Of a stretch of DNA of 13,637 nucleotides, positions 1 to 7,180 are shown piece after piece. The position numbers were made by a program, and so were the translations under genes. Under the pieces are notes generated by a model. It was not told the DNA's origin, searched no databases, and was given only the letters and a program-made list of their open reading frames with translations. Every line of letters begins with the position of its first letter. The stretch's first letter is position 1. The stretch comes from Clostridia bacterium (GTDB lineage: Bacteria > Bacillota > Clostridia > Oscillospirales > Acutalibacteraceae), in NCBI GenBank assembly GCA_017381395.1, contig JAFOCH010000093.1, forward strand, positions 1 through 13,637, in the 5' to 3' direction.

Positions 1-165
1 AATCAATTCGACCATATTTTCCTTTGCTACACTAATGATTTTATCAACCAAACGTTCTTCATTTTTTTCGAAAATAACCTCCTTAGGAAAAGCGAGTGTT
101 TCGCCCTTATCACAAACGGCTATTCCGGTTCGCGCTAATCCTAAATCAGCCGACATAATTATCAA
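1..165 (-). CDS. ruvX: RuvX/YqgF-family nuclease, N-terminal part (gene continues past left edge)
   Basis: The first 55 codons of a RuvX/YqgF protein are visible. This RNase H-like family is implicated in maturation of pre-16S rRNA 5' ends and was earlier called a putative Holliday junction resolvase. The start of the protein reads MIIMSADLGLARTGIAVCD, which carries the DxGxxRxG signature with the presumed metal-binding Asp7. I chose the TTG at 163-165 over the ATG at 154-156. It keeps the first beta strand before Asp7, and a GAGGTG ribosome site sits 6 bases upstream, whereas the ATG would leave only MSADLG. The gene starts 10 bases after the argS stop, and its ribosome site overlaps that stop, so it is the last visible gene of the murI-DUF1934-argS operon and is probably translationally coupled. 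The C-terminal two thirds lie outside the window. Confidence 0.8.
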   Translation of the reverse strand, partial: MIIMSADLGLARTGIAVCDKGETLAFPKEVIFEKNEERLVDKIISVAKENMVELI

Positions 166-171
166 TGCCTA

Positions 172-177
172 CACCTC
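172..177 (-). promoter_or_regulatory. Ribosome binding site that selects the TTG start of ruvX
   Basis: GAGGTG on the minus strand lies 6 bases before the TTG at 165. It overlaps the TGA stop of argS (178-176). The spacing suits the TTG and is long (15 bases) for the downstream ATG. Confidence 0.6.
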
Positions 178-1867
178 ACATTGTTTCGGGAGTAGTAATT
201 TTGAGCATATTAAGTACATTGCATATAACCTGCTTTGTACATTTGCAGAGGAATAAACGCGCCTTCATAAGCTCACGGTCATCACAACGAACATGACAAG
301 CATTATAGAACTTGTGGAACAATGTGGCAACGTCGTATGAGTAACGGGTAATCTTTGACGGGTCGTACTTTTTAGCCGACAGAATAATCTCTTCATCAAG
401 AGTAGAAAGCAGACGAATAAGTTCCCTTTCCTCACTTGATTTAAGAAGCGGAAGGTCGACATTTTTAAGCATTTCGTCAATATTTTCGGTCTCGCCAATG
501 TTCTTCATAATGCTGCAAATTCGAGCATTAGCATACTGAACGTAGTAAACCGGATTTTCCGACGACTGCTCAATTGCCAAATCGAGGTCAAATTCAAGAT
601 GGCTATTCGGTTCGCGGAGATTGAAGAAAAATCTGGCTGCATCAATCGGGATTTCGTCAAGCAGAGTTTCGAGTGTAATTGCCTTTCCCGAACGCTTTGA
701 AAGTTTGTAAGTTTCGCCGTTTTTAACCAGACGAACCATCTGCATAATGATTACGTCAAATCGTGTTGAATCAACGCCGAGTGCTTCAAGAGCAGCTCTC
801 ATACGCGGAACGTAGCCGTGATGGTCGGCACCGAGAACGTCGATAGCAATATCGAATTTGCGTTCCTCGAGCTTATTGTAATGATAAGCAATATCGGGAA
901 CAACATAGGTCGGTACACCGTTGGCACGGACAAGAACTCTATCCTTATCCTCGCCAAAAGTAGTGGAGCGGAACCAGATAGCACCCTCCTGCTCGTAGGT
1001 GTGACCCTTTTCGGTAAGTGTATTTACGATAGTATTAATGGCTCCATTATTGTGAAGTGTACTTTCGAGGAACCATTTATCAAACTCGATTCTGTACTTT
1101 TTGAGATCGTCGTGAAGTTTCTGAATATTAAGCGGAAGGGCAAAATCGCAAAGCGCCTGTTTTCTTTCCTCCGAGTCGGCATTTACATACTTGTCCCCGT
1201 GAATTTCTGCAAAATTCTTTGCATGCTGAACAATATCATCGCCGAGATAAGCATCCTCAGGAATTTCGACGGTAGAATCATAAATCTGTAAATAACGCGC
1301 TTCAAGTGAAACCTTGAACTTTTCGATCTGATTTCCTGCATCGTTAACGTAAAATTCGCGGGCAACCTCATATCCTGCAAAGTCCATTACCGATGCCAAG
1401 CAGTCACCGATAGCACCGCCACGAGCATTTCCGATATGCATAGGTCCTGTCGGGTTTGCGGATACAAATTCGATGAGAACGCGCTTTTTTTGGCCGTAAT
1501 CAGAGCGACCGTAATCGTCTCCCTCCTCGTCGATGTTGAGGAGAATGTCAGCATAATATTTGTCATTTAAATAGAAATTCAAGAAACCGGGACCTGCAAT
1601 TTCACATCTGTCAATGTAGGTGTCGGTAAGATCGAATCTCTCTACAAGTGCATCGGCAATCTTTACAGGTGGCATTCTAAGCGCCTTTGCCCATGCCATT
1701 GCAGCATTAACAGCATAGTCGCCGTGCTGTCTATCAGCAGGAGTTTCGACATTAAATGAAGGTAACTCGGCATCGGCAGGAAAAATTCCGTCTGCAATTG
1801 CCTTATTAGCCGCATTCATTACTATTTCTTTAATATCCGATTTTGATTTATTAACCGTCTTTGACAT
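176..1867 (-). CDS. argS: Arginyl-tRNA synthetase
   Basis: This class I aminoacyl-tRNA synthetase charges tRNA-Arg with arginine in the cytoplasm. The 563-residue length is normal for bacterial ArgRS. Residues 1-110 form the N-terminal tRNA D-loop-binding domain, with the family segment HGDYAVNAAMAWAK at 48-61. The catalytic core follows, with ANPTGPMHIGNARGG at 137-151, where the signature is HIGN rather than HIGH, and the KMSKS-type loop KLSKR at 388-392. Residues from about 440 form the DALR anticodon-binding domain, including YVQYANARI and a C-terminal LNMLKI segment. The start is the ATG at 1867, with AGAGAGG about 10 bases upstream inside the end of the preceding DUF1934 gene; the intergenic gap is 3 bases. 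Adjacency to a DUF1934 gene matches the ywiB-argS pair of Bacillus subtilis. Confidence 0.97.
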   Translation of the reverse strand: MSKTVNKSKSDIKEIVMNAANKAIADGIFPADAELPSFNVETPADRQHGDYAVNAAMAWAKALRMPPVKIADALVERFDLTDTYIDRCEIAGPGFLNFYLNDKYYADILLNIDEEGDDYGRSDYGQKKRVLIEFVSANPTGPMHIGNARGGAIGDCLASVMDFAGYEVAREFYVNDAGNQIEKFKVSLEARYLQIYDSTVEIPEDAYLGDDIVQHAKNFAEIHGDKYVNADSEERKQALCDFALPLNIQKLHDDLKKYRIEFDKWFLESTLHNNGAINTIVNTLTEKGHTYEQEGAIWFRSTTFGEDKDRVLVRANGVPTYVVPDIAYHYNKLEERKFDIAIDVLGADHHGYVPRMRAALEALGVDSTRFDVIIMQMVRLVKNGETYKLSKRSGKAITLETLLDEIPIDAARFFFNLREPNSHLEFDLDLAIEQSSENPVYYVQYANARICSIMKNIGETENIDEMLKNVDLPLLKSSEERELIRLLSTLDEEIILSAKKYDPSKITRYSYDVATLFHKFYNACHVRCDDRELMKARLFLCKCTKQVICNVLNMLKITTPETM

Positions 1868-1870
1868 TTT

Positions 1871-2296
1871 TTATTTAACCTCTCTGACTTTTATCGTTAC
1901 TTTATTTTCACTTAAAACCGATGCGTTTACATCAAGCGCATATGACATCGAAATTGTACCGCCGCTATCCTTTAGATCATTTTCGACCTCGTTACAATAG
2001 ACGCCCAAAAGAATATCACCAAACTGTGTTCTGTAATGGCACATATTTCGTTCACCCTCGGTCACAATCAACTTTGACGAGCCCTCGCCATTGCGAGTAA
2101 TCGTAACCGATTTGTCGTTAACCTTTACCATTGTTTTAATAACAGCAGTTTTGTCCTCCGACATTTCGTCATAAAGCAGGACCCAACGTCCGTTTATTTT
2201 TGAATAGTTACCCGTCGTTGTAAGCTTGATATTACTTGTATCACCGTCGGTTGTAATTTCACTTGAAATCACAAAAATAAACTTTTTCTTTTCCAT
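1871..2296 (-). CDS. DUF1934/YwiB-type beta-barrel protein
   Basis: This 141-residue protein has no signal peptide and is rich in alternating beta-strand sequence. It has the features of the DUF1934 (YwiB) family: an opening strand pair, GNYSKINGRWVLLYDE near residues 29-44, a central VTITRNGEGSSKLIV segment, a tyrosine-containing YRTQFGDILLGVY segment, and a closing strand with GGTISMSYALDVN. Family members are small calycin-like barrels of unknown function, so no reaction can be assigned. Its start lies one base after the murI stop (TGATATG), which implies translational coupling. Its end supplies the ribosome site of argS. The family assignment comes from pattern recognition and from the conserved position next to argS. 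Confidence 0.8.
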   Translation of the reverse strand: MEKKKFIFVISSEITTDGDTSNIKLTTTGNYSKINGRWVLLYDEMSEDKTAVIKTMVKVNDKSVTITRNGEGSSKLIVTEGERNMCHYRTQFGDILLGVYCNEVENDLKDSGGTISMSYALDVNASVLSENKVTIKVREVK

Positions 2297-2297
2297 A

Positions 2298-3104
2298 TCA
2301 GTATTTTTCTATATCAATCTTTTGCACATCGAAATCGAGACTCTTTCCAAGCAAAATCTCTGATGTTTGCATAAACGTTTGTGTCGTGTCGCTAACGAAA
2401 AAGTGACTTTCGCCCTTTTTCTCGGCAAGCATATCTCCGTTTGTCAGGATTTCCTTAACCTTTAAAGCGGCAGCTTCTCCTGTATTTATCAGCGTAACAC
2501 CTTCGCCCATAACCTTTTTGATTATCGGTGATAAAATCGGATAATGAGTACAACCGAGTATCAGCGTATCAATATTCTTATCAGCAAAAACGTCTAAATA
2601 TCGTCTGACTATTCCTTCGACAAGCGGGTCATTCGGATCAATAAAGCCAGATTCAACAAAAGGAACAAAAAGTGAACACGCCTGCTCAAAAATCTGAATA
2701 TCCTTATCAATTCCGATAATTCTATTTTTATAAGCGTGACTAGCTACAGTTGCAGCTGTGCCAATTACGCCGATTTTACCATTTTTAGTCGTTTTTGCCG
2801 CCATTTCGGAAGCGGGAGTGACAACCTCGACAAAAGGAATATCCAGCCCGTCAGCCGCAGATGATGCAACCGAGCTAACTGTACCACAAGCGGCGACAAT
2901 AATCTTTACATTTTTTGATTTAAGAAAATTTATGTCCTGTTTGGCATATCTGATTATAGTTTCGTTGCTACGGCTACCGTAAGGAACTCGACCCGTATCA
3001 CCGAAATAAACAATACTTTCATCAGGTAAATATTTATGTATTTGACTAACTACTGTGAGACCGCCGAGCCCTGAATCAAAGGCACCGATTGAACCATTAT
3101 TCAT
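2298..3104 (-). CDS. murI: Glutamate racemase
   Basis: This enzyme interconverts L- and D-glutamate in the cytoplasm and supplies the D-Glu that MurD adds to UDP-MurNAc-Ala. The length of 268 residues is typical. Visible motifs are IGAFDSGLGGLTV (Asp10 and Ser11), YFGDTGRVPYGSRS at 33-46, the first catalytic cysteine Cys73 in AACGTVSS, and the second, Cys185, in LILGCTHYP with His187. The first cysteine motif reads CGT where most family members have CNT. The start ATG at 3104 has AAAGGTG a few bases upstream and a consensus promoter behind it, making this the first gene of the operon. The murD gene using its product lies nearby on the opposite strand in a separate transcription unit. Confidence 0.95.
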   Translation of the reverse strand: MNNGSIGAFDSGLGGLTVVSQIHKYLPDESIVYFGDTGRVPYGSRSNETIIRYAKQDINFLKSKNVKIIVAACGTVSSVASSAADGLDIPFVEVVTPASEMAAKTTKNGKIGVIGTAATVASHAYKNRIIGIDKDIQIFEQACSLFVPFVESGFIDPNDPLVEGIVRRYLDVFADKNIDTLILGCTHYPILSPIIKKVMGEGVTLINTGEAAALKVKEILTNGDMLAEKKGESHFFVSDTTQTFMQTSEILLGKSLDFDVQKIDIEKY

Positions 3105-3137
3105 AAATAATCACCTTTCTAAAAATTAAATCCATTT

Positions 3138-3166
3138 ATTATATCACATAATGTCTATAATTTCAA
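3138..3166 (-). promoter_or_regulatory. Sigma-A-type promoter of the murI operon
   Basis: Read on the minus strand, TTGAAA (3166-3161) and TATAAT (3143-3138) are separated by exactly 17 bases. The -10 box ends about 34 bases before the murI start codon. It is the only strong minus-strand promoter seen in the divergent gap. Confidence 0.75.
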
Positions 3167-3185
3167 ATATAAAAAAATGTCGATT

Positions 3186-3202
3186 TGTGATTAAAAGTCA
3201 CA
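3186..3202. promoter_or_regulatory. Inverted repeat TGTGA-N7-TCACA, possible operator
   Basis: A perfect 5-base inverted repeat, TGTGATTAAAAGTCACA, lies in the 164-base gap between the two divergent genes. Its right edge is 4 bases before the -35 box of the regulator gene, and it is about 20 bases upstream of the -35 of murI. Its position suits a site through which the XRE protein controls its own promoter, but XRE operators vary and this is inference from location alone. Confidence 0.35.
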
Positions 3203-3206
3203 CGTA

Positions 3207-3235
3207 TTGTCAAATTTGGATTTATTTATTATAAT
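3207..3235 (+). promoter_or_regulatory. Sigma-A-type promoter of the XRE regulator gene
   Basis: TTGTCA (3207-3212) and TATAAT (3230-3235) are separated by exactly 17 bases. The -10 box ends 33 bases before the start codon at 3269. It is divergent from the murI promoter. Confidence 0.75.
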
Positions 3236-3268
3236 AAACCATAATGCGATGAAAGGGAATACTTTTAT

Positions 3269-3625
3269 ATGAAAAATAATGTGTATTATAATTTAAGAGC
3301 TCTTCGCGATTCTCATAACCTCACCCAGCAAAACGTTGCTGACGTTCTCAATATATCACGTTCATCATACGCTTATTACGAATTGGGTACACACGAGCCA
3401 TCACTTGAAACGGTCAGCACATTGGCAAAGATGTATAACGTTTCGATTGACCAGATTGTAAGCAGTGATTTTGTTCTCAGAGCGCCCGAAGTCCCGTACA
3501 AAACAATGGAGCTTCAATACTTTGATGAGCTTACCGAGGATGAAAGAGAAATTATTATCAAATATCGTGTTATGACCGACAAAAATAAGGAACAGATTAA
3601 AAAACAAGTAGACGAACTTAAATAA
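3269..3625 (+). CDS. XRE-family helix-turn-helix transcriptional regulator
   Basis: This 118-residue protein has a Cro/C1-type helix-turn-helix over about residues 8-65. The pattern is LRDSHNLTQQNVADVLNISR, then SSYAYYELGTHEPSLETV, then LAKMYNVSIDQIV, which covers the five helices of the fold including the recognition helix. The remaining 50 residues are charged and helical, with a Glu/Lys-rich end (LTEDEREIIIKYRVM), and show no sensor or peptidase domain. AAAGGG about 11 bases upstream of the ATG is the likely ribosome site. The gene is a single-gene unit with its own promoter, an adjacent palindrome and a strong terminator. It could regulate itself, the divergent murI operon or distant genes; the target cannot be read from the sequence. 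Confidence 0.9.
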   Translation: MKNNVYYNLRALRDSHNLTQQNVADVLNISRSSYAYYELGTHEPSLETVSTLAKMYNVSIDQIVSSDFVLRAPEVPYKTMELQYFDELTEDEREIIIKYRVMTDKNKEQIKKQVDELK

Positions 3626-3639
3626 ATTTACCCATAATC

Positions 3640-3681
3640 ACCGTTTATCAGAAACAAAAGCTGATAAACGGTTTATTTTAT
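3640..3681 (+). terminator. Rho-independent terminator after the XRE gene
   Basis: A 12-base-pair stem is formed by ACCGTTTATCAG (3640-3651) and CTGATAAACGGT (3661-3672). The loop is 9 bases and a T-rich tail, TTATTTTAT, follows. It starts 14 bases after the stop codon and separates the regulator from murD. Confidence 0.85.
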
Positions 3682-3690
3682 GTGTAATTG

Positions 3691-3718
3691 TTGATATTTA
3701 AGATAAAAGTGATATAAT
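3691..3718 (+). promoter_or_regulatory. Sigma-A-type promoter of the murD operon
   Basis: TTGATA (3691-3696) and TATAAT (3713-3718) are 16 bases apart. They lie directly after the regulator's terminator and end 34 bases before the murD start. This probably drives the five genes up to 9116. Confidence 0.65.
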
Positions 3719-3752
3719 AATATAGTTAATAAATAAAAAGGGATGATACATA

Positions 3753-5138
3753 GTGAACAAGGTCGATTCGTTCTTTAGCAATATAAAGGGTAAAAAGGTG
3801 GCTTTCTTAGGAATTGGAAAGAGCAACCTGCCGCTTATTTATAAATTTTTGGATAGAAGTATTGATGTTTACGCCTGTGACAAGCGTGACGAAGCATCGA
3901 TAGATAAAAATACAATCACTTCGCTTAAATCAGCTGGTGCAAAATTATTACTCGGCAACGATTATCTCAAAAATTTAGATGTCGATATTATTTTCAGAAC
4001 ACCGGGAATGAACTACTTTTTACCCGAGCTTTGTGAAGCAAGAGAAAACGGTATTGTAGTTACCTCCGAAATGGAAGTATTCTTTGACCTTTGCCCGTGC
4101 AAAACAATTGCAGTTACCGGCTCGGATGGAAAGACAACTACAACAACACTTATAGCCACAATTTTAAAAGAGCAGGGATACAATGTTCACCTCGGCGGAA
4201 ATATCGGAACTCCCCTGCTTCCGATTATAGAGCAGGTTGACGAAAATGATATTGCAGTAGTCGAGCTCAGCTCATTCCAGCTTATTTCAATGAGAAAGAG
4301 CCCTGATATTTCTGTTGTAACCAACGTTGCGCCTAACCACCTCGACGTACACAAAACAATGGATGAATATATCGAGGCAAAGAAGAATATCCTCATTCAC
4401 CAGAATGCATTTTCACGAACTGTACTTAATACTGACAACGAAATCACTAAATCGTTTGAGAATGACGTTAGAGGCGAAAAGGTGTTTTTCAGCTATAATA
4501 ACAAGGTCAATAATGGTGCTTTTCTCGACGGCGATATGATTTGCTATGCTGATAAAAACGGCGTTACTGAAATTATGAATAAAAAGGAAATCAAGCTTCC
4601 CGGCGAGCATAATGTAGAAAATTATCTGACCGCTATTTCGGCTATTTGGGGACTCGTTGACATCAGTACAATTGTAAAGGTTGCACGCGAATTTGGCGGA
4701 GTTGAGCACCGAATCGAATTCGTCCGCGAACTAGACGGAGTAAAATATTATAACGATTCAATAGCAACCAGTCCAACACGAACAATTGCGGGACTCAAAG
4801 CATTCGATCAAAAACTGATTGTACTCGGCGGCGGATATGACAAACACATTCCTTTCGAGCCACTTGCACCCCACGCAATCGAAAAAATCAAAATTCTCAT
4901 TCTGACCGGTCCTACCGCAAACGCTATCGAAAAAGCAATCAGAGAATGTGAAGGGTTCGGTGGATGCGGAATGGAAATCATACATTCAAACAATCTCGAG
5001 GAATCGGTAAAAATTGCTCACAAATTAGCAAAATCAGGCGACATTGTGTCATTAAGTCCCGCCTGTGCCAGCTTTGACGCATATCCCAATTTTGAAGAGC
5101 GCGGAAAGCACTACAAGCAACTCGTAAATTCACTTTAA
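3753..5138 (+). CDS. murD: UDP-N-acetylmuramoyl-L-alanine--D-glutamate ligase
   Basis: MurD adds D-glutamate to UDP-MurNAc-L-Ala, an ATP-dependent step of cytoplasmic peptidoglycan precursor synthesis. The 461-residue length fits. Residues 14-43 form the N-terminal nucleotide-fold domain (VAFLGIGKSNLP). The ATP-binding loop is TGSDGKTTTTTL at 122-133. NIGTPL follows at 150-155, with ELSSFQL at 171-177 and NVAPNHLDVH at 191-200. The Mur ligase C-terminal domain contains GEHNVENYL, GGVEHRIEFV and YYNDSIATSP, which carry the substrate and ADP contacts of the family. Translation begins at GTG 3753, preceded by AAGGGATGA. The gene stands outside any division and cell-wall cluster, first in an operon with peptidase genes. 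Its D-Glu substrate comes from MurI, encoded on the other strand to the left. Confidence 0.97.
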   Translation: MNKVDSFFSNIKGKKVAFLGIGKSNLPLIYKFLDRSIDVYACDKRDEASIDKNTITSLKSAGAKLLLGNDYLKNLDVDIIFRTPGMNYFLPELCEARENGIVVTSEMEVFFDLCPCKTIAVTGSDGKTTTTTLIATILKEQGYNVHLGGNIGTPLLPIIEQVDENDIAVVELSSFQLISMRKSPDISVVTNVAPNHLDVHKTMDEYIEAKKNILIHQNAFSRTVLNTDNEITKSFENDVRGEKVFFSYNNKVNNGAFLDGDMICYADKNGVTEIMNKKEIKLPGEHNVENYLTAISAIWGLVDISTIVKVAREFGGVEHRIEFVRELDGVKYYNDSIATSPTRTIAGLKAFDQKLIVLGGGYDKHIPFEPLAPHAIEKIKILILTGPTANAIEKAIRECEGFGGCGMEIIHSNNLEESVKIAHKLAKSGDIVSLSPACASFDAYPNFEERGKHYKQLVNSL

Positions 5139-5151
5139 GGAGCTAATCAAA

Positions 5152-6159
5152 ATGGAGCTTAAAGAACTTTTAATTAAACTTGCTGACGCTGACGGAGTAT
5201 CGGGGCTCGACGGCGCACTTGATATTGCCGAAAAGGAACTTTCACCGCTCGGAAAGATCAGCCGCGATAATATGGGCGGATTAGCCGCCGAGATTAAAGG
5301 AAAAAAGGATTACACCATTTTACTCGATGCTCACATTGACGAAATAGGAATGATGGTAACTGCAATCGACGACGGATTTATCCGCGTTGCAAAATGCGGC
5401 GGTGTCGACGTTAGAACACTAATTTCGCAGGAGGTTATAATCCACGGAAAAGAGAATGTTTTCGGTGTATTTTGCTCCATTCCTCCACATCTTAAAAAGG
5501 ATAGCAACGAGATACCCGACATTGACGAAATGGCAATTGATACCGGACTTTCAAAGGACGAGGCAGAAAAGATTATATCAATTGGCGACCGCATTTCATT
5601 CAGACAGAAGGCGGTTTCACTCATAGGTGATAGAGTTACTGGAAAGTCGCTTGACAACCGAGCAGGATGTGCAGCCGTTATTGAAGCCGCCAAATTACTT
5701 TGCGCTGACGGTGAAGCACCCTGCAACATTATAGTTTCTCTTTCCGCTCAGGAGGAGCTAGGTTTGAGAGGAGCAAGAACAGCCACCTTCAACCACTTCC
5801 CCAACGAAGCAATCGTTGTCGACGTTAGCTTTGGCGCATTCCAGGGAATCCCAAGTCAAAAAACAGGCAAACTTTCAAAAGGACCGATGATTTGTATTTC
5901 TCCCATCACCGACCGATATATGACAAATTGCTTGATCGATATTTGTGAAGATCAAAATATGCCCTATCAGCGTGAAGTTTGCGGCTCGTCAACAGGCACA
6001 AACGCCGATATTATCTCGGTTACTAAATCCGGAGTTAGAACTGCGCTTGTTTCCATCCCCCTACTCAATATGCACACGGCGGCAGAAACAATCTCTATGT
6101 CGGATGTCGAAGGCACGGCAAAACTTATTGCCGACTATGTCAGAAAGGCGGTAAAGTAA
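5152..6159 (+). CDS. M42-family metallo-aminopeptidase (first of a tandem pair)
   Basis: M42 (glutamyl aminopeptidase/FrvX/TET type) enzymes are cytoplasmic dizinc peptidases that form large hollow complexes and trim peptides from the N-terminus. All expected metal and catalytic positions can be placed: His61 (LLDAHIDEIG), bridging Asp168 (SLDNR), Glu201-Glu202 (SAQEELGLRGA), Asp224 (VVDVSF) and His308 (NMHTAAE). The loop STGTNADIIS at 280-289 departs from the GGTDAGA-type sequence usual at this site, and the terminal motif is MHTAAE rather than IHSPxE. The 335-residue length fits the family. AAGGAG lies 9 bases before the ATG, and the gap to murD is 13 bases. Its neighbour is a second, clearly different M42 enzyme, so the two may have different specificities or co-assemble. 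Substrates are unknown. Confidence 0.92.
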   Translation: MELKELLIKLADADGVSGLDGALDIAEKELSPLGKISRDNMGGLAAEIKGKKDYTILLDAHIDEIGMMVTAIDDGFIRVAKCGGVDVRTLISQEVIIHGKENVFGVFCSIPPHLKKDSNEIPDIDEMAIDTGLSKDEAEKIISIGDRISFRQKAVSLIGDRVTGKSLDNRAGCAAVIEAAKLLCADGEAPCNIIVSLSAQEELGLRGARTATFNHFPNEAIVVDVSFGAFQGIPSQKTGKLSKGPMICISPITDRYMTNCLIDICEDQNMPYQREVCGSSTGTNADIISVTKSGVRTALVSIPLLNMHTAAETISMSDVEGTAKLIADYVRKAVK

Positions 6160-6160
6160 T

Positions 6161-7180
6161 ATGCTGAATAACTTAAAAAACCTCTGCCTTTTGGACGGCG
6201 TTTCGGGAAATGAAGGCAAGATAGCCGAATATATCATAAACGAAATTGCCCCTTATGCCGAATGCTATATTGACCCGCTCGGTAACGTCATCGCGCACAA
6301 AAAAGGCGCTTCATCCACTAAAAAACGTGTTTTATTTGATGCGCACATGGACGAAGTAGGTCTCATAATCACGGGTATAAAGGATAACGGAATGCTCACC
6401 TTTTCCTGCATTGGAGGAATAAATACCGAGGTTTTACTTGCAAAACGAGTCAAAATCGGTGATGTTTATGGCGTTATTTGCGTAAAGCCGATTCACATGC
6501 TTTCCGACGATGAAAAGAAAAAATTGCCCGAAAAGGATAATCTTTTAATCGATATTGGCGCATTGTCAAAGGCAGAAGCCGAAGAACACGTTGAAATTGG
6601 CGATGTAGCAGTATTTGATAGTGATTATGTCGAATTTGGCGACAATAAAATTAAGGCAAAGGCAATCGACGATCGACTAGGTTGTGCTATTTTGATCGAT
6701 ATTATAAAGTCAGATTTACCCTTTGACGCGTGGTTCAGTTTCACCGTTCAGGAAGAAGTCGGTCTTCGCGGAGCAAAAACGGCTACATTCAGCGTTGACC
6801 CCGATTTTGCAATCGCAATCGAATCAACAACCGCCTGCGATATTATCGACACACCCGAAAATAAATCGGTTTGTAAATTAAACGAAGGTGCGGTTGTTTC
6901 ATTTATGGACGGCTCAACACTGTACGAAAAGTCACTTTTTGATGCGGCAATTAACACCGCAAAGAATATCGGAAATAAAATTCAGGTAAAGCGCGGAACA
7001 TCCGGCGGAAATAACGCAGGTGCAATCCATTTGACAAAAAGTGGAGTGCGTACCATTTCGCTTTCTATCCCCTGCCGCTATCTACATTCGCCCGAATGTG
7101 TAATTGATAAGAGGGATATAGAATCGGTAAGAGATATTGCAGTCGGCCTTTTTGAACAAATGGCTGATGATAGAATATGA
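6161..7180 (+). CDS. M42-family metallo-aminopeptidase (second of a tandem pair)
   Basis: This second M42 dizinc peptidase has 339 residues and no signal peptide, so it is cytoplasmic. Ligand and catalytic positions are His62 (LFDAHMDEVG), bridging Asp170 (AIDDR), Glu198-Glu199 (TVQEEVGLRGA), Glu221 (IAIEST) and His309 (RYLHSPE). The loop TSGGNNAGAIH at 280-290 and the RYLHSPE motif are closer to the family norm than in its neighbour. The fifth ligand is Glu here and Asp in the first copy, a difference seen between M42 subgroups. Only one base separates its start from the stop of the previous gene (TAATATG), which argues for coupled translation and possibly matched protein amounts. It overlaps the next gene by 4 bases (ATGA). 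Confidence 0.93.
   Translation: MLNNLKNLCLLDGVSGNEGKIAEYIINEIAPYAECYIDPLGNVIAHKKGASSTKKRVLFDAHMDEVGLIITGIKDNGMLTFSCIGGINTEVLLAKRVKIGDVYGVICVKPIHMLSDDEKKKLPEKDNLLIDIGALSKAEAEEHVEIGDVAVFDSDYVEFGDNKIKAKAIDDRLGCAILIDIIKSDLPFDAWFSFTVQEEVGLRGAKTATFSVDPDFAIAIESTTACDIIDTPENKSVCKLNEGAVVSFMDGSTLYEKSLFDAAINTAKNIGNKIQVKRGTSGGNNAGAIHLTKSGVRTISLSIPCRYLHSPECVIDKRDIESVRDIAVGLFEQMADDRI

Noticed and set aside
818..1291. 157-codon plus-strand open frame
   Set aside because: It lies wholly inside argS on the other strand, has no ribosome site or family resemblance, and is a shadow of the real gene.
3186..3202. TGTGA-N7-TCACA read as a CRP/Fnr site
   Set aside because: The half-sites resemble that consensus, but the spacer is 7 rather than 6 and nothing else points to a CRP-type regulator, so only a generic operator is proposed.
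3105..3268. Possible riboswitch or T-box leader upstream of the murI/argS operon
   Set aside because: The distance from the murI promoter to the start codon is only about 30 bases, which leaves no room for a structured leader.
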